Assembly (NCBI GenBank): GCA_015501595.1
Contig: JADNRX010000310.1
Location: 1 to 64,000, forward strand
Reading direction: 5' to 3'
Origin: Hymenopellis radicata
Lineage: Eukaryota; Basidiomycota; Agaricomycetes; Agaricales; Physalacriaceae
DNA: 64,000 bases
Made by a program: the position numbers and the translations under genes. Under the pieces are notes generated by a model. The model had not been told where the DNA came from, ran no database searches, and saw only the letters and a program-made list of their open reading frames with translations. Positions within the stretch are counted from its first letter, which is position 1. Every line of letters starts with the position of its first letter. Positions 18,401 through 30,600 of this stretch are shown here, in pieces.

Positions 18401-18842
18401 ATGTCGCCGCCCAGGAGACGACACCGTAGTCGCTCAAGGTCCCGTTCCCCCGAACGAAATTCAACTGGATCGCAAATGACCGCTTCCCGTCTATTACAAG
18501 AGCTAGCAGATACGCGCCAGCTCATCAAAGAACTCGCTAGTTACGAAACTCTCCTTCAGAATCAGAATCACAGCGGACTACCGTTCGAACCAGACATGCC
18601 GCCTGATATTTTCTGTGAGTGGATTTTTGTTGTTCTCGTCCTTATTGACGTCGGAGAAAGTGATGCGCTCACGACTGAGGAGCGTGAAGATGGAAGCTGA
18701 GAAGGAGAGAAAGATAATGGAGGAGTGTGGGGATGCGTTGGAGGATGTAAAGCGGGATCGGCGCGCTCCGTTCAAGTCACCGGTGGTGCTGGATTTGTTT
18801 GTTTTTGTGTGTAGACTGACCTCGGATACTGCTGACTTGTAA
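18401..18842 (+). CDS. Gene B, plus-strand copy: Arg/Ser-rich coiled-coil protein of unknown function
   Basis: Paralogue of the gene at 15913-16438. The ATG at 18401 gives an RS-rich N-terminus (MSPPRRRHRSRSRSRSPER), then LLQELADTRQLIKELASYET. An intron of about 48 bp falls inside DIF-L-MRSRLRSVKMEAEKE; the minus-strand copy has no intron there. The end, VVLDLFVFVCRLTSDTADL, is again hydrophobic. The N-terminal membrane segment seen in the other copy is absent here or lies in an unrecognised upstream exon. It follows gene A after about 290 bp. Confidence 0.6.
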
Positions 18843-20099
18843 GATGATTGGTGTTGAAAACCGCCTTTGCTTGTATTGACCAGTAAACATGGCTGGGACC
18901 GATATCAGGGCATATATACTTAATTGCGCGCTCTGTCTGCAATTATGATCTTATTACTTTAACCTTCAATGCGTCTGCCATTACTAACTTTGCTGCTCAC
19001 CAGTTGGTCTTACTTCAACGTCTGACGATTCCGCGACGACTTCCTGGATCATATTCCGATACTACAAGCCACAACTCCTTTGCGATGCCGAGATAACGGG
19101 TACTGGTCGGTATCGCGCTAGATGGTGTCGTCTACTACAATATTTAATAGGACTGCGCCTTTTCATTCACCCGTTAACACCCTAACCGTACATGATCTCC
19201 TCTTATTAGAACCCAAGAGTTCATACAAGCCGCTCTAATTAGAGTGCGACAATGTGAGTTATACATGATTTCTCACCAAAAGGGATGCCCATTGACGGCC
19301 ATGTATGATCTCTACCCGCCTCTATTCGCGCTGGCCCGCACCTCGTCACCATATCGAGCTGAAGACCAGGAACGACGGTAAGAGAAGCACCTATCCGCGT
19401 CCAAAATTTCGTTTTCGAGGCGCCGGGCACAGCCACCGAGCCCCGGCGCCCCAAACGACCGAACGGGGTAAGGGCCGGATCGAGATCTCTCTTGCCCCCG
19501 AGAGTGCCCCCGAGAGGAAGCCGAAAGCCAAAAACACGCCCCAAAGGCGCTGCGGAGGAGGAGGGGGGGAAAGGATAATGGACAGAGATGTATTCGGATG
19601 GTGTGCGGATGGGAAGCGAAAAAAGACGGCCGAACGCGCGTGGTGGATGAATATGGGTGAAGGTAGGTGGGTGAAGGGTGAAGGGAAGGAAGGGGAAGAA
19701 GAAAAGAAGGTGAAAGAGATAAAGGCACTCACTCATGATGAAGTGCAGCAACTTCGGAATCAAGAAGTGCAGCACCTTCGGGATCAATGATAAGCAGACG
19801 AGCGGGAGGCATCGCGAAGAGAAAGACGATGAGTGACGACAAAAGGACAGTGTCGGGGGGGGGGGGGTGTCTGGAATCAAAATATGAGGCTTTTTATATC
19901 AGGCTTTTTAAGTGTACTGAGAGACCCGTGAGGATAGATATAACCTTTAACCTTCGCGCGCGCGCGCGCGGAAGTATCCGCCGCTCTCGGCCATGAAGGC
20001 GAAGCTGAGGCTACTTTAAAATTCAACTTAACGTTAACTTAACGCAGCAGAACATAGATGATGGAGCTTTCCTAGCGGCGCAAGCCGACAGTCGAGGCG
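18843..20099. repeat. Low-complexity AG-rich DNA with a G tract and a CG tract
   Basis: No convincing gene. Around 19540-19790 one strand is very purine-rich. A run of 13 G lies at 19855-19867 and an alternating CG run at about 19955-19971. Open frames here (for example 19305-19790) have simple, Lys/Glu/Arg-biased translations and no paralogue in the window, so I do not call them genes. Confidence 0.5.
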
Positions 20100-20113
20100 C
20101 GTCAAGCAGTCAA

Positions 20114-21190
20114 TCGTTTGTGCTTAAAGTACGACTGCCGCTTGATCGCCTTGAAGCGCAGCGTTTGTGCTTAAAGTACGACTGCCGCTTGATCGCCTTG
20201 AAGCGCAACAAGGCGATCAAGGCGATCAATAGCAATGTCAGCATTAAAGCACGTCTTCTTCGGGTACTCGCGGAGATGCTTGATGTTGATTGCAGGTGCT
20301 TAAAGCACAGCAGTTTGTTCGTCGTCGCTTTCTTAAAGCGCGTCACGCGTCATAGCTCGTGGGAGGATGTATCCGCAGTTTGTTCGTTCGTCTTTAAAGC
20401 AGTTTGTTCGGTCGCTTTCTTAAAGCGCGTCACGCGTCATAGCTCGTGGAGGATGTTGATTGCAGGTGCTTAAAGCACATCAGGATGTATCCGCAGTTTG
20501 TTCGTTCGTCTTAAAGCAGTTTGTTCGTCGCTTTCTTGAAGCGCGTCACGCGTCATAGCTCGCGTGGAGGATGATTGCAGGTGCTTAAAGCACATCACGA
20601 TCCCTCAGTCTTAAAGCAGTTTGTATCCCTCAGTCTTAAAGCAGTTCGTCGCTTTCTTAAAGCGCGTCACGCGTCATAGCTCTGGAGGATGTTGATTGCA
20701 GGTGCTTAAAGCACATCACGATCCCTCAGTCTTAAAGCAGTTTGTTCGTCGCTTTCTTAAAGCGCGTCACGCGTCATAGCTTGTGGAGGATGTTGATAAA
20801 GCACATCACGATCCCTCAGTCTTAAAGCAGTTTGTTCGTCGCTTTCTTAAAGCGCGTCACGCGTCATAGCTTGTGGAGGATGTTGATTGCAGGTGCTTAA
20901 AGCCATCACGATCCCCAGTCTTAAAGCAGTTTGTTCGTCGCGTCATAGCTCGTTGAAACTTGAAGTGTTGATTTGATTGCAGGTGCTTAAAGCACACCAT
21001 ATCCCCCAGTCTTAAAGCAGTGTGTTCGAACTAATGTCCTTTCTTAAAGCGCGTCGCGCGTCATAGCTCGTGGAGGTGCTTGAAGTGTTGATTGCAGGTG
21101 TTTAAAGCACATCATCATCATGATCCCCCATCGCTTTCTTGAAGCGCCCCACGCGCCATGCTCGTGGGGGTGCTTGAAGTGTTGATTGTA
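20114..21190. repeat. Complex minisatellite, about nine decayed copies of a roughly 100 bp unit
   Basis: The unit contains, in order, gtttgttcgtcgctttctta, aagcgcgtcacgcgtcatag, ctcgtggaggatgttgattg, caggtgcttaaagcacatca and cgatccctcagtcttaaagc. The GCGTCATAGC block recurs near 20346, 20434, 20551, 20672, 20772, 20862, 20938 and 21058, with a degenerate copy near 21146. At the left end a 49 bp period occurs twice (20114-20159 and 20163-20208). Copies vary by deletions and single changes, typical of an old tandem array. No direct-repeat/spacer pattern of CRISPR type. Confidence 0.85.
20188..20221. repeat. Perfect hairpin, 13 bp stem and 8 nt loop
   Basis: CTTGATCGCCTTG (20188-20200), loop AAGCGCAA, then CAAGGCGATCAAG (20209-20221). 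It joins the short 49 bp repeats to the main minisatellite. Confidence 0.7.
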
Positions 21191-22479
21191 GCTAACCTCT
21201 AATCAACCACTGTCATTCTTCACTTGAGGCTTTTGTCCACTTCATGATACATGATACGTCGCCATATGTGTTAGCTGGCTCACAAACATGCACGACTGAA
21301 TAGAACGAAGTAAAAGGCAAGGGCGAATCAGTCGGACGCGCACAACACGGGAATGAAGTCGGTGATTAGAAGATTACAAATTTCAACAGCATGTAACGGA
21401 GTCGTAAACCTGAGGCGAGCCCTCCTGCAAGTTAATGCAGGCGATGATCCCCGATGCCTGGTGTTCCTTCCTACGCGAGTGTCAATGCCGCGTCAAGAAT
21501 GTGAAATGTGCTCCGATTATCCCAGATGGCCAAGTCGTTCTTTGGAGTGGGAACATCACTCACCTTGCCTGGGCCCTGAAGACCATGGTTCTCGGAGACA
21601 TGCCTGGTAAGATAGTCAAGGATGTCGCCGAGTCACCTTCGTCAGAGGAATCATTTAGATGTTGGGGGATGAACATGAGAGGGAAAAACTAACGACTTGT
21701 TCACGAATAAACACTTGAAGCCTATAACAATCGCAGGACTGGCATTTCTTGATTGAACGACATCCAAGAAGAGAGATGGGAAACTCGCTGTACGGCCATC
21801 AAGTCTGTGCCACAGTTGTCGGGTGGGTCCAAACGATGCTGTTGAGCGTACTGAGAACGAGACAACTCAGCGATAAAATCGGAGGAATGCAAATAGATTG
21901 GCTACCTCGATGAAGAAGTAAACCTTCGAGGAATTTTTACATAGCGGGTGAAAGTCTGTCGTAGGCTTCCTATCACACATAATGAGACGGCGAAATTAGA
22001 CCTAGTCAAGCATGTTTTGATGTCCTATTTACCTTGCCCACTACAACACGATCAAGTCAGTATGGCGTATCCGATGAGGGACGTGCCGGGTTTTCGAGCT
22101 ACTTGTTGATTTCCTCACGCGTCGGTCGTTGATGGCGAACAAACTGTACTTGATAAGTAGCAGTGCCGACGAAACCATTCCTTTGGCCCTACCTGTGAGA
22201 AAATGTCAGTCTAATCTTAGAATCAGTCGCGTTCTTAGACGGACCGCGCATGGCCTCACAAATTAGAATAGGAACCTGCCGATCCTTCCACCCGGGCTCC
22301 AGGTGACGAGCAGGGTTCCACCTATGTTCATCCACGCCCCACGATGCCTTGACGCTGCAATGCGGACCATCTCTGAGCTTTGCTACTCGACTATTGGTAA
22401 GGAAGCATCGTACCAATTGTACGCGCACGTCGAGACAGTAACCGGTTGACCAGGAGAGGGAAGGACTTGGTCTTGCTCT
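21191..22479. other. Mostly unassigned; one small ORF at 21435-21692
   Basis: The plus-strand frame 21435-21692 starts at an ATG (MQAMIPDAWCSFLRECQCRV) and codes 85 residues with several Cys. It has no recognised relative, and nothing nearby supports expression. The remainder shows no gene I can support. On the minus strand the DNA just downstream of the GH10 fragment contains no recognisable second half of GH10. Confidence 0.25.
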
Positions 22480-24330
<1,851 letters not shown>

Positions 24331-24640
24331 ATGCTTCAGGAGCTCCCCAACCGATGAGAGCGTCTCCCCGATCTTGCCTAAGGACGAACTTCGCGTTAGT
24401 TGGGTCTTAGAAAAGCCTAGCCAGGAATGCACACCTAGCTAGCTTGAGCGTAACTTGAGCATAGCTTGAGCGTAGCTATCCTCATTAATAAGATTGCCCA
24501 ATTGATACTGTACTGATCAGAATCCAGTGTTCCTTCACGGGCAAGACGGCTTCTCCCAACCTGCGTACTCGTGGCTAAGGAAGATAGATGGTTATTACAA
24601 GATCTAAACGTAGCAAGTGTCCGATTAACACGACTCGTAA

Positions 24641-25740
24641 TCATTCCTTCTTCGAATGTCGACTCTTTTCTCTACTTCGTTGTCCATACTTCCAAAACAG
24701 AAACGGTCTAAGCCAGAGATTTAGATTGGACTCTCGTCGAGGTAGAAGGAAGGGCGACTTACGCAGGACACCCTATAGTGATTGATATGACAGCGAGCGC
24801 CGTCACACCCTCACCATACTCGAAAGCATTATACATCGCCGGAGCAAAGAGCGGGAATCCGAACCTGCTAGAGCACGTAGACACGCCACAGCGGATAGTG
24901 CTGAGAGCGAGATCAGTAAACGTCAGCGAATGTTGAAGGAATCTTACCGGAAGCAGCGTACAACGCAAACGTGTCGACAATGTAAGCTTGAACACTTTGA
25001 AGAATAAGGATGGCTCCGCATCCTACTGACGCGAGCCCGATGTCCATACCGATCCAATGTACGCCTTGATCAGCGCACCAGCCGGATATGAGCATCCCGA
25101 GGGAAAATCACGGAACCAGGGATCATAGCAGCTACGCGGCAAAATAACTTCCGCAACTTTGTGGGGGCAAGTCGACTGGCACTCACGAACTCGAAATTCA
25201 GGGCGACCAACGCCATTATTCTTCTTGTTCAGATACAAGTAAATCGAGCATTGACCTGCGACGCCGATGTCTTCGTGATAAACGACTTTGAATATCGTTG
25301 GAATCGTCGTGAGGAACACTTGTATACGCCGTCTTGTCAGGACAGAGATGAGGCCAGCGAACTCGTGTACGCTCTATAAAAGACACCATAGACGAAGGCG
25401 CTGTACACCGCGATTACTTGGACAATAGGTTCGTAAATGAATAAAGCCACGGGACGAGCGAAAGCTTTTCCGAAGACGTGCTTCCAGCTATGTGAGATTG
25501 TCAGTATAGATACATTGAATAACATAAAAGCAGACATACTCGCGGGATTCGACTTCCTCAAATACAATCCGTACACGGCGACGTTCTCGTGTATGGGCAG
25601 TTGAAGTTGCCGTAGACACTGAGAGATAATACGTGAGTATGCGCCGCTGGAAGTAGTTCGGAGGGCATTTTCTTTACCTCGACCAGAACCATATCTTGAT
25701 GTACGTGGAGGTGCGCTCCATAGCATACCTATCTCGCTGA
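24641..25740 (-). pseudogene. MFS transporter, C-terminal half only
   Basis: Major facilitator superfamily, fungal drug/polyamine-like branch. Recognisable pieces on the minus strand: FARPVALFIYEPIVQVIAVY, SAFVYGVFY, FLTTIPTIFKVVYHEDIGVA, NKKNNGVGRPEFRV, GWCADQGVHWIGMDIGLASV, QAYIVDTFALYAAS, then GFPLFAPAMYNAFEYGEG and VISITIGCPA. The last intron (gtaagtcg...gcttag) splices to PFLFWKYGQRSREKSRHSKK and a stop at 24641, so the 3' end is intact. No sequence for membrane spans 1-6 is found upstream; instead the frame dissolves near 25740. An extra stretch with a stop interrupts the segment after VYGVFY. It is adjacent to the CE15-GH10 remnant on the same strand. Confidence 0.75.
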
Positions 25741-26243
25741 AATTAGCCCCGCGTCGATAACGAATGGGATCTAACGCTCACCATCCTCCACCATTAGCGT
25801 TGAAGGGCGGACCGTAGCTCACCGTGTTCTGGATCTAAACGCCGCAGCCGGCGTTGCCAAGTCGGCCCATGTCCTCACCCAAGATACCCGATACCCTGCG
25901 TGCCTACTTGGAGGGCGGCTCTTTGGGACTGCATCCAGGAGATAGAGGAGAGCGCTGTCATCAAGGGTTTGCGCGTCAAAAACCATTTCGGGGTCTATGT
26001 GTATCTGCCGTTAGAGAGGCGGAGAAGCTTGACACGTGAGAACATACACATAGAGCGAGAGCAAGAGACGGTATTTGGGATGCAGACGCGCTGAAAAGCC
26101 TTGTCCGAGCAGTATACAGCGAAGAGACACCCGCTACATCGCCTCGGTTTCGCAGATGTCGAAGCTTCCATCGACGGACACTGTACCCCTCGTCATAAGT
26201 ACACCAAAGCCGCCGAATCGAATCAAACCTCACCTCAGGATTA

Positions 26244-26741
26244 ATGCAGACGCATCGGACAGACGTCGAATCCTCAAAGCAAGCGTCGGACGAGGTAGCG
26301 TCCACGACCGCAATTCCAATAGCTAGTCAGCACAGCACAGTACAGCGCCATCACACGAGGCAAGTGAATGAGCCCATGTCCCGCGACGCCATCCAAAACA
26401 AATGTCGATATCTAAACCATGTACAGAGGAGAGGGTACACAGACCTGAGACGAGAAATAGCCTGGGAATACGCGCGAGATGGTCGTTGGATGGAGAAGGC
26501 GGTTGCGAGGGCAGAGAAGCTCGTCGCGCGGAGCAGAGGAATAGAACTCTTCAGCAGTCGTGGCGGTAAGAGAGAGGAATGGATCGACAACCTTAAACAG
26601 CGTGTGAAGGCCGAAACGGATGCAATCACCGCTATTCCCGCGCCGTCTCCTCAGCTAGTACCGCCGCCTCCAAACCGACCAGTCCTCAATGCCTCGTCCC
26701 GTTCCTCCGGCATGGCTCAAAAACGCGGCCGTCTTAATTAG
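26244..26741 (+). CDS. Hypothetical protein, Arg-rich
   Basis: An open plus-strand frame of 165 codons with an ATG start. It contains YLNHVQRRGYTDLRREIAWE and WMEKAVARAEKLVARSRG (helical, basic), then a Pro-rich tail (PAPSPQLVPPPPNRP). I recognise no domain. It may form one gene with the frame at 26977-27512, since an intron-like break with a cag acceptor lies between. The start and full extent are uncertain. Confidence 0.35.
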   Translation: MQTHRTDVESSKQASDEVASTTAIPIASQHSTVQRHHTRQVNEPMSRDAIQNKCRYLNHVQRRGYTDLRREIAWEYARDGRWMEKAVARAEKLVARSRGIELFSSRGGKREEWIDNLKQRVKAETDAITAIPAPSPQLVPPPPNRPVLNASSRSSGMAQKRGRLN

Positions 26742-26976
26742 CATTCGTGTGGCATTGCCTTACTTGAAGGAAAAGGTAAGTCTTTATGAAATATAGCCAT
26801 TTTTTCACTTACTCTCCCTTGCCGTCTCTCTGCGCCATTTTTTCCTGTTCGTCGCCCTTCAGCTGCGTCGTCGGTCCCCCGAAGGGTCAGCCGCATCCCA
26901 GGATGCGCCAACTGCTGTCAAAAAGGGCATTAGGTGCGTGATGGTCCATTCTGCAAGCCAAAAACTTACACCAAAA

Positions 26977-27512
26977 CAGCAACTACGATGTTCTGGCAGT
27001 CACCGCCCTTGGATTTCGCCCAGGATCGTGCCCGCCGTTCCCTATGCACGATCCCGCCGCCCACACCACCGCGTACGCGCGCGCTCTCTGCGGGCTCTTC
27101 ACGGCTCTACGGCGTCCATCCTCCCAAACCTCGCCTGCCTCCTTGGACTCGTCAGACGATAGCACTCGCCAGATTGCTGGAGAAAAGAGTATCAGGTGCG
27201 TTATTCTTCGTATTTAAGAAAGAAAACTCACCATATCCTAGCCCTTGCGACCTCCTGCTTGCAAATAAGGCGTTCCGCCCTGGCTCTTGTCCGCCGTTCC
27301 CCGTTCACGGTGCCGCCGCCCATACCAGCGCGTACACGCGCTCTCTCTGCGGCCTCTGCGCGACTCGAGGAGCTGCTAAAGACGCCAAAAAGGTCAGCAT
27401 ACCGTTCATTCCAGCTCCAGTAGACTCACCTTTCTGTTATAGACCTGAATCCATCGACCAAATTCTCAACCCTACTGTCACCCACCTCTCCACTCGATCT
27501 TTCTTCGACTAG
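26977..27512 (+). CDS. Hypothetical protein with an internal duplication
   Basis: Plus-strand coding-like segments translate to RPGSCPPFPMHDPAAHTTAY and, about 255 bp later, RPGSCPPFPVHGAAAHTSAY followed by RSLCGLC. The end, RPESIDQILNPTVTHLSTRS, reaches a stop at 27512. Two intron-like breaks (ggtgcgt donors) occur before each module. The family is unknown. The repeated module is better conserved in protein than chance would give, which supports coding in this frame. Confidence 0.35.
27025..27361 (+). repeat. Two diverged copies of an about 85 bp module
   Basis: Copies at about 27025-27105 and 27281-27361 share ccgccgttccc, cgccgccca and cgcgtac...cgcgctctctgcgg. Both read the same protein module, SCPPFP-x-H-x2-AAHT-x-AY. 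Confidence 0.6.
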
Positions 27513-27648
27513 CTTTTGTACTTACAACATTTTGACACATCTTGTACGCGATTTTGCAAAAAAAATATTCGATTATCCGTAATACGTGTGTTTCTTCTTG
27601 AAAATGGAGTGAGTTATAGGACTGAGCAAAAACGAAGCCATACCTAAT

Positions 27649-30600
27649 CTATGGGTCTCCGTAACCGAGTTTGTCTATTAAGTCGTCTTCTAAGTCGTCT
27701 TCTACCTCACTCTCTTCACTCAAGGCGTCGTCGTCCTCGTCGTCGTCTTCATCGCTATCATCTGCAGTCGGTCGGGGATCATCGTCCTCAAAGTCTTCAT
27801 TCTCCAAGTCACCGTCTTCTTCCTCCGTAACCCAACCGCCATCAACCTCTGGCTCAACTGCCGGACCAGTCTCGTCCGAGTCGATATCCTCCTCGTCCAT
27901 CTTGTTCGCCGCACCTGGAACCCATGCGCCATATGCGCGGTCACATTGTTCACGGAAGATCCTCGTAGCTTGATAGGTCGAACGATGTCCAATCCCGTTG
28001 CCAGTAAAGCGGTGAAACATGTCACGATCCACAAAACTGGAAATGCGAATTAGTAGGGACAAACTGTATAATTCAAAGGCTTACCTGTTCACGTAAAATC
28101 GAAACCAGTCTAGGTCGCCCTCGCTAGGTCGTCTGGCTATAGACTTGTACAGCTTGTTGTTCGTCTTCCGGTGAACGAAATTCGGGACGAGCTGCACAGC
28201 ACGAAGCCCATTGTCCGGACTAACAAAGGCAAACGCCTCAGGATCGTTGGCATCTGCAAATCCAACTTGATAAAGCCGACGAGGGACGAAACCTGCAGGC
28301 CGTGCTTCATCGAGAGCAAGCCAACGGATCCACAAGATCTCCAGATGGTGATATTTTCCTCCGGATCCCGCATGACGCGCTTTGACATGAAAGATGGAAA
28401 GTACGCGGGCATAATAGTAGGAGTGGGTGTTTCGATCGGCTGGGTCTGCGAGCATCATGATATCAGCTTTTGTCGCTGGGTTGATGATATCTTGCTGTCG
28501 GCGACGATCGTACGAGGTATAGTTGAGGCGCAGGACCTTGTGAAAGTACATCGTGTCCTTTTTGATGCGAACTCGGAGGCGCTCCTCGTCTGAAAAGGAC
28601 ACGCCATCTGCAGGCTGAACACCCAGGCGCTCGAGAATATGGATGTGGAGCTTGCGAATGAAATTCTAAGTATGGTTAGTCAGTATAAACACAGTATGTG
28701 CCGACATCAACATGCCTTAAGAGCGATGTCCTCTGGATCTTGCTGAGCAAACTCGAGTAGCGGCTGCGGGTACCTCTTGGAAGTCGAGATATGGTGGTGT
28801 GCTTTGGGATCGGAGGTGGCTACTTCTTCTATGCCTCTTGGTCTCGCAGCTGTGTCCTTGCGTTTGCCATCCTTCGTCCGTCCATCGTGGCCTCGAACCT
28901 CTTTCATCCATCGTTCTCGTAACTCGTCCTTTTCACGAATGATCCGCAAGCGCCGTTGGCGAGTCTCGATTTTCTTGATCTGGTGGACAAACTTCCGTTT
29001 ATTGGTACGAACTCGGTATGTCATTTTAGGACGTGCATGCTCGCACTCTCCCTATGAACAATGAGATCTGTACTCTCAACAAATGAACGCCTTGGACTTA
29101 CCGCCATAGTGCTATAACCATTTGTAGTACCAAACTCACGGATGCAGGCCGGCACATCTGGGATCGCGTGAATCTTGTACGTATCCAAATTGTACTCCGT
29201 TTTGACGGTCTTCTTACGTGGCTTCTGGGTCGAGGGAGCTGCAGTAGGAAGAGGGACAGAACCTGACGTGGTCGTTTGAGCCGCCCTGCGAGCCTCCCTG
29301 CGAACGCGAGCCGCGGCCTCCTTTGGCGTCTCCGTAGTGGGGCAGACGCTCTTTTGGAAAAGGCGGAGGCCGTCCGTGAGACGGCGAGTAACAGCATGAA
29401 AGTGATGGAGGCTAGAGTCGGAGTAAAGATGACTCTTTGCGTGGGAATGCCAGGTGCAGCATTCAAAGAGGAGATCATGGACGATCTTATCGTCAGCGGG
29501 CTCGAAAAGGCCTTCCATGCAAGGGATGATGCACTATGGACAGTTAGTTTTTGAACGAACCCCAGAATAGAGACAGCCAACCTGTAGAACATCCTCGTAA
29601 TCTCGCGCGGCAAACTGCTTCATGTCCGATACGCGAGTGCGGAACTTTCGAATCGTAAAACGCCCAAAGGTTGGTACTTGTCGGAAACGCGCCTTGAACT
29701 CTTCTAGCTTTTCGGGGGAAAGAGTATATAAGATCCGGATGATATGAGTAAAAGCGATAGCCAAGCGCCAATCTCCCATTCATGGAGGACGTCAGAGACA
29801 AAGAGTTGAAAATAATTCGCATCTGGGTCGACCTCCTGGAGAAATTCCGAAAAAAAGCATTCTGATATATCATCAGTATTGCTCAGGGAGCGAAATCTCG
29901 ACACTTACGCGTGTTGGTACGCCAGATGTTGCCTTAGCAGTCCATCAATAACACTGCTCTTGACCGATTTGCCCTTGTCGAAGATGTACTTGCGTGCCTT
30001 CTCAACCAAATCACGTCGAGCTTGGCTATCGGTACGAGGGAGCTTTGGCCGATTCTCCATGTCACGTACTAGGCCGAATAACGGTATATTCTTCTTTTTG
30101 ACCATGCACCGCGGACACGGGCATTCCCCCAAGGAGCGAATACATGCTAGTAACACCCTGTATACCAATTAGCTGGTCCAACAAGATGAAAACTAACACT
30201 TACTTTTCGACGTAGTCAGCTGAATAGCAAAAGAACCTGGGGAAAAGACGTCGCAAGATGCCATCAAAGCACTCTACAAGTACGCCATCGCGGTACGCAG
30301 ACATGAACTCTTCGTCTGACAAAAGTGTCGACCACGCAGCCTGCATGAGTTCCCTGCGCAGGTGAGTCAGGACCTCGGGCGAAGCGGCAACTCCGAAGTC
30401 CTTGATGTACCGGTCCTGGATCCCAAGCAGGCAGCTAGGAATTCATAAGAAGATGTTCCAAAGGCGAATGCAATACGTACCGTTGGAAAGTAGGCAAAGT
30501 GGTGAGCAGAAAAAGATTACGGTAAAAGGCGTACGTATTCGGACAAAAGCCCATTGAAGAAATATCCTGGCCATAGCGCTGCATCACCAAAGTTCGCCAA

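Noticed and set aside
19239..19880. Membrane protein on the minus strand (Phe/Ser/Pro-rich frames)
   Set aside because: All frames through the purine-rich tract are open because of base bias. No conserved motif or consistent frame.
20114..21190. CRISPR-like array
   Set aside because: The repeats are long and contiguous with no unique spacers of even length, and the DNA is eukaryotic. It is a minisatellite.
22189..22428. Second half of the GH10 domain downstream of the break
   Set aside because: The frames on the minus strand show none of the expected blocks (a GxQxH motif, TELD nucleophile, W-G-V-x-D). WGVDEHRW is only a chance resemblance.
27671..27973. Ser-rich secreted protein on the plus strand
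   Set aside because: It is the reverse complement of the acidic tail of the Plavaka transposase.
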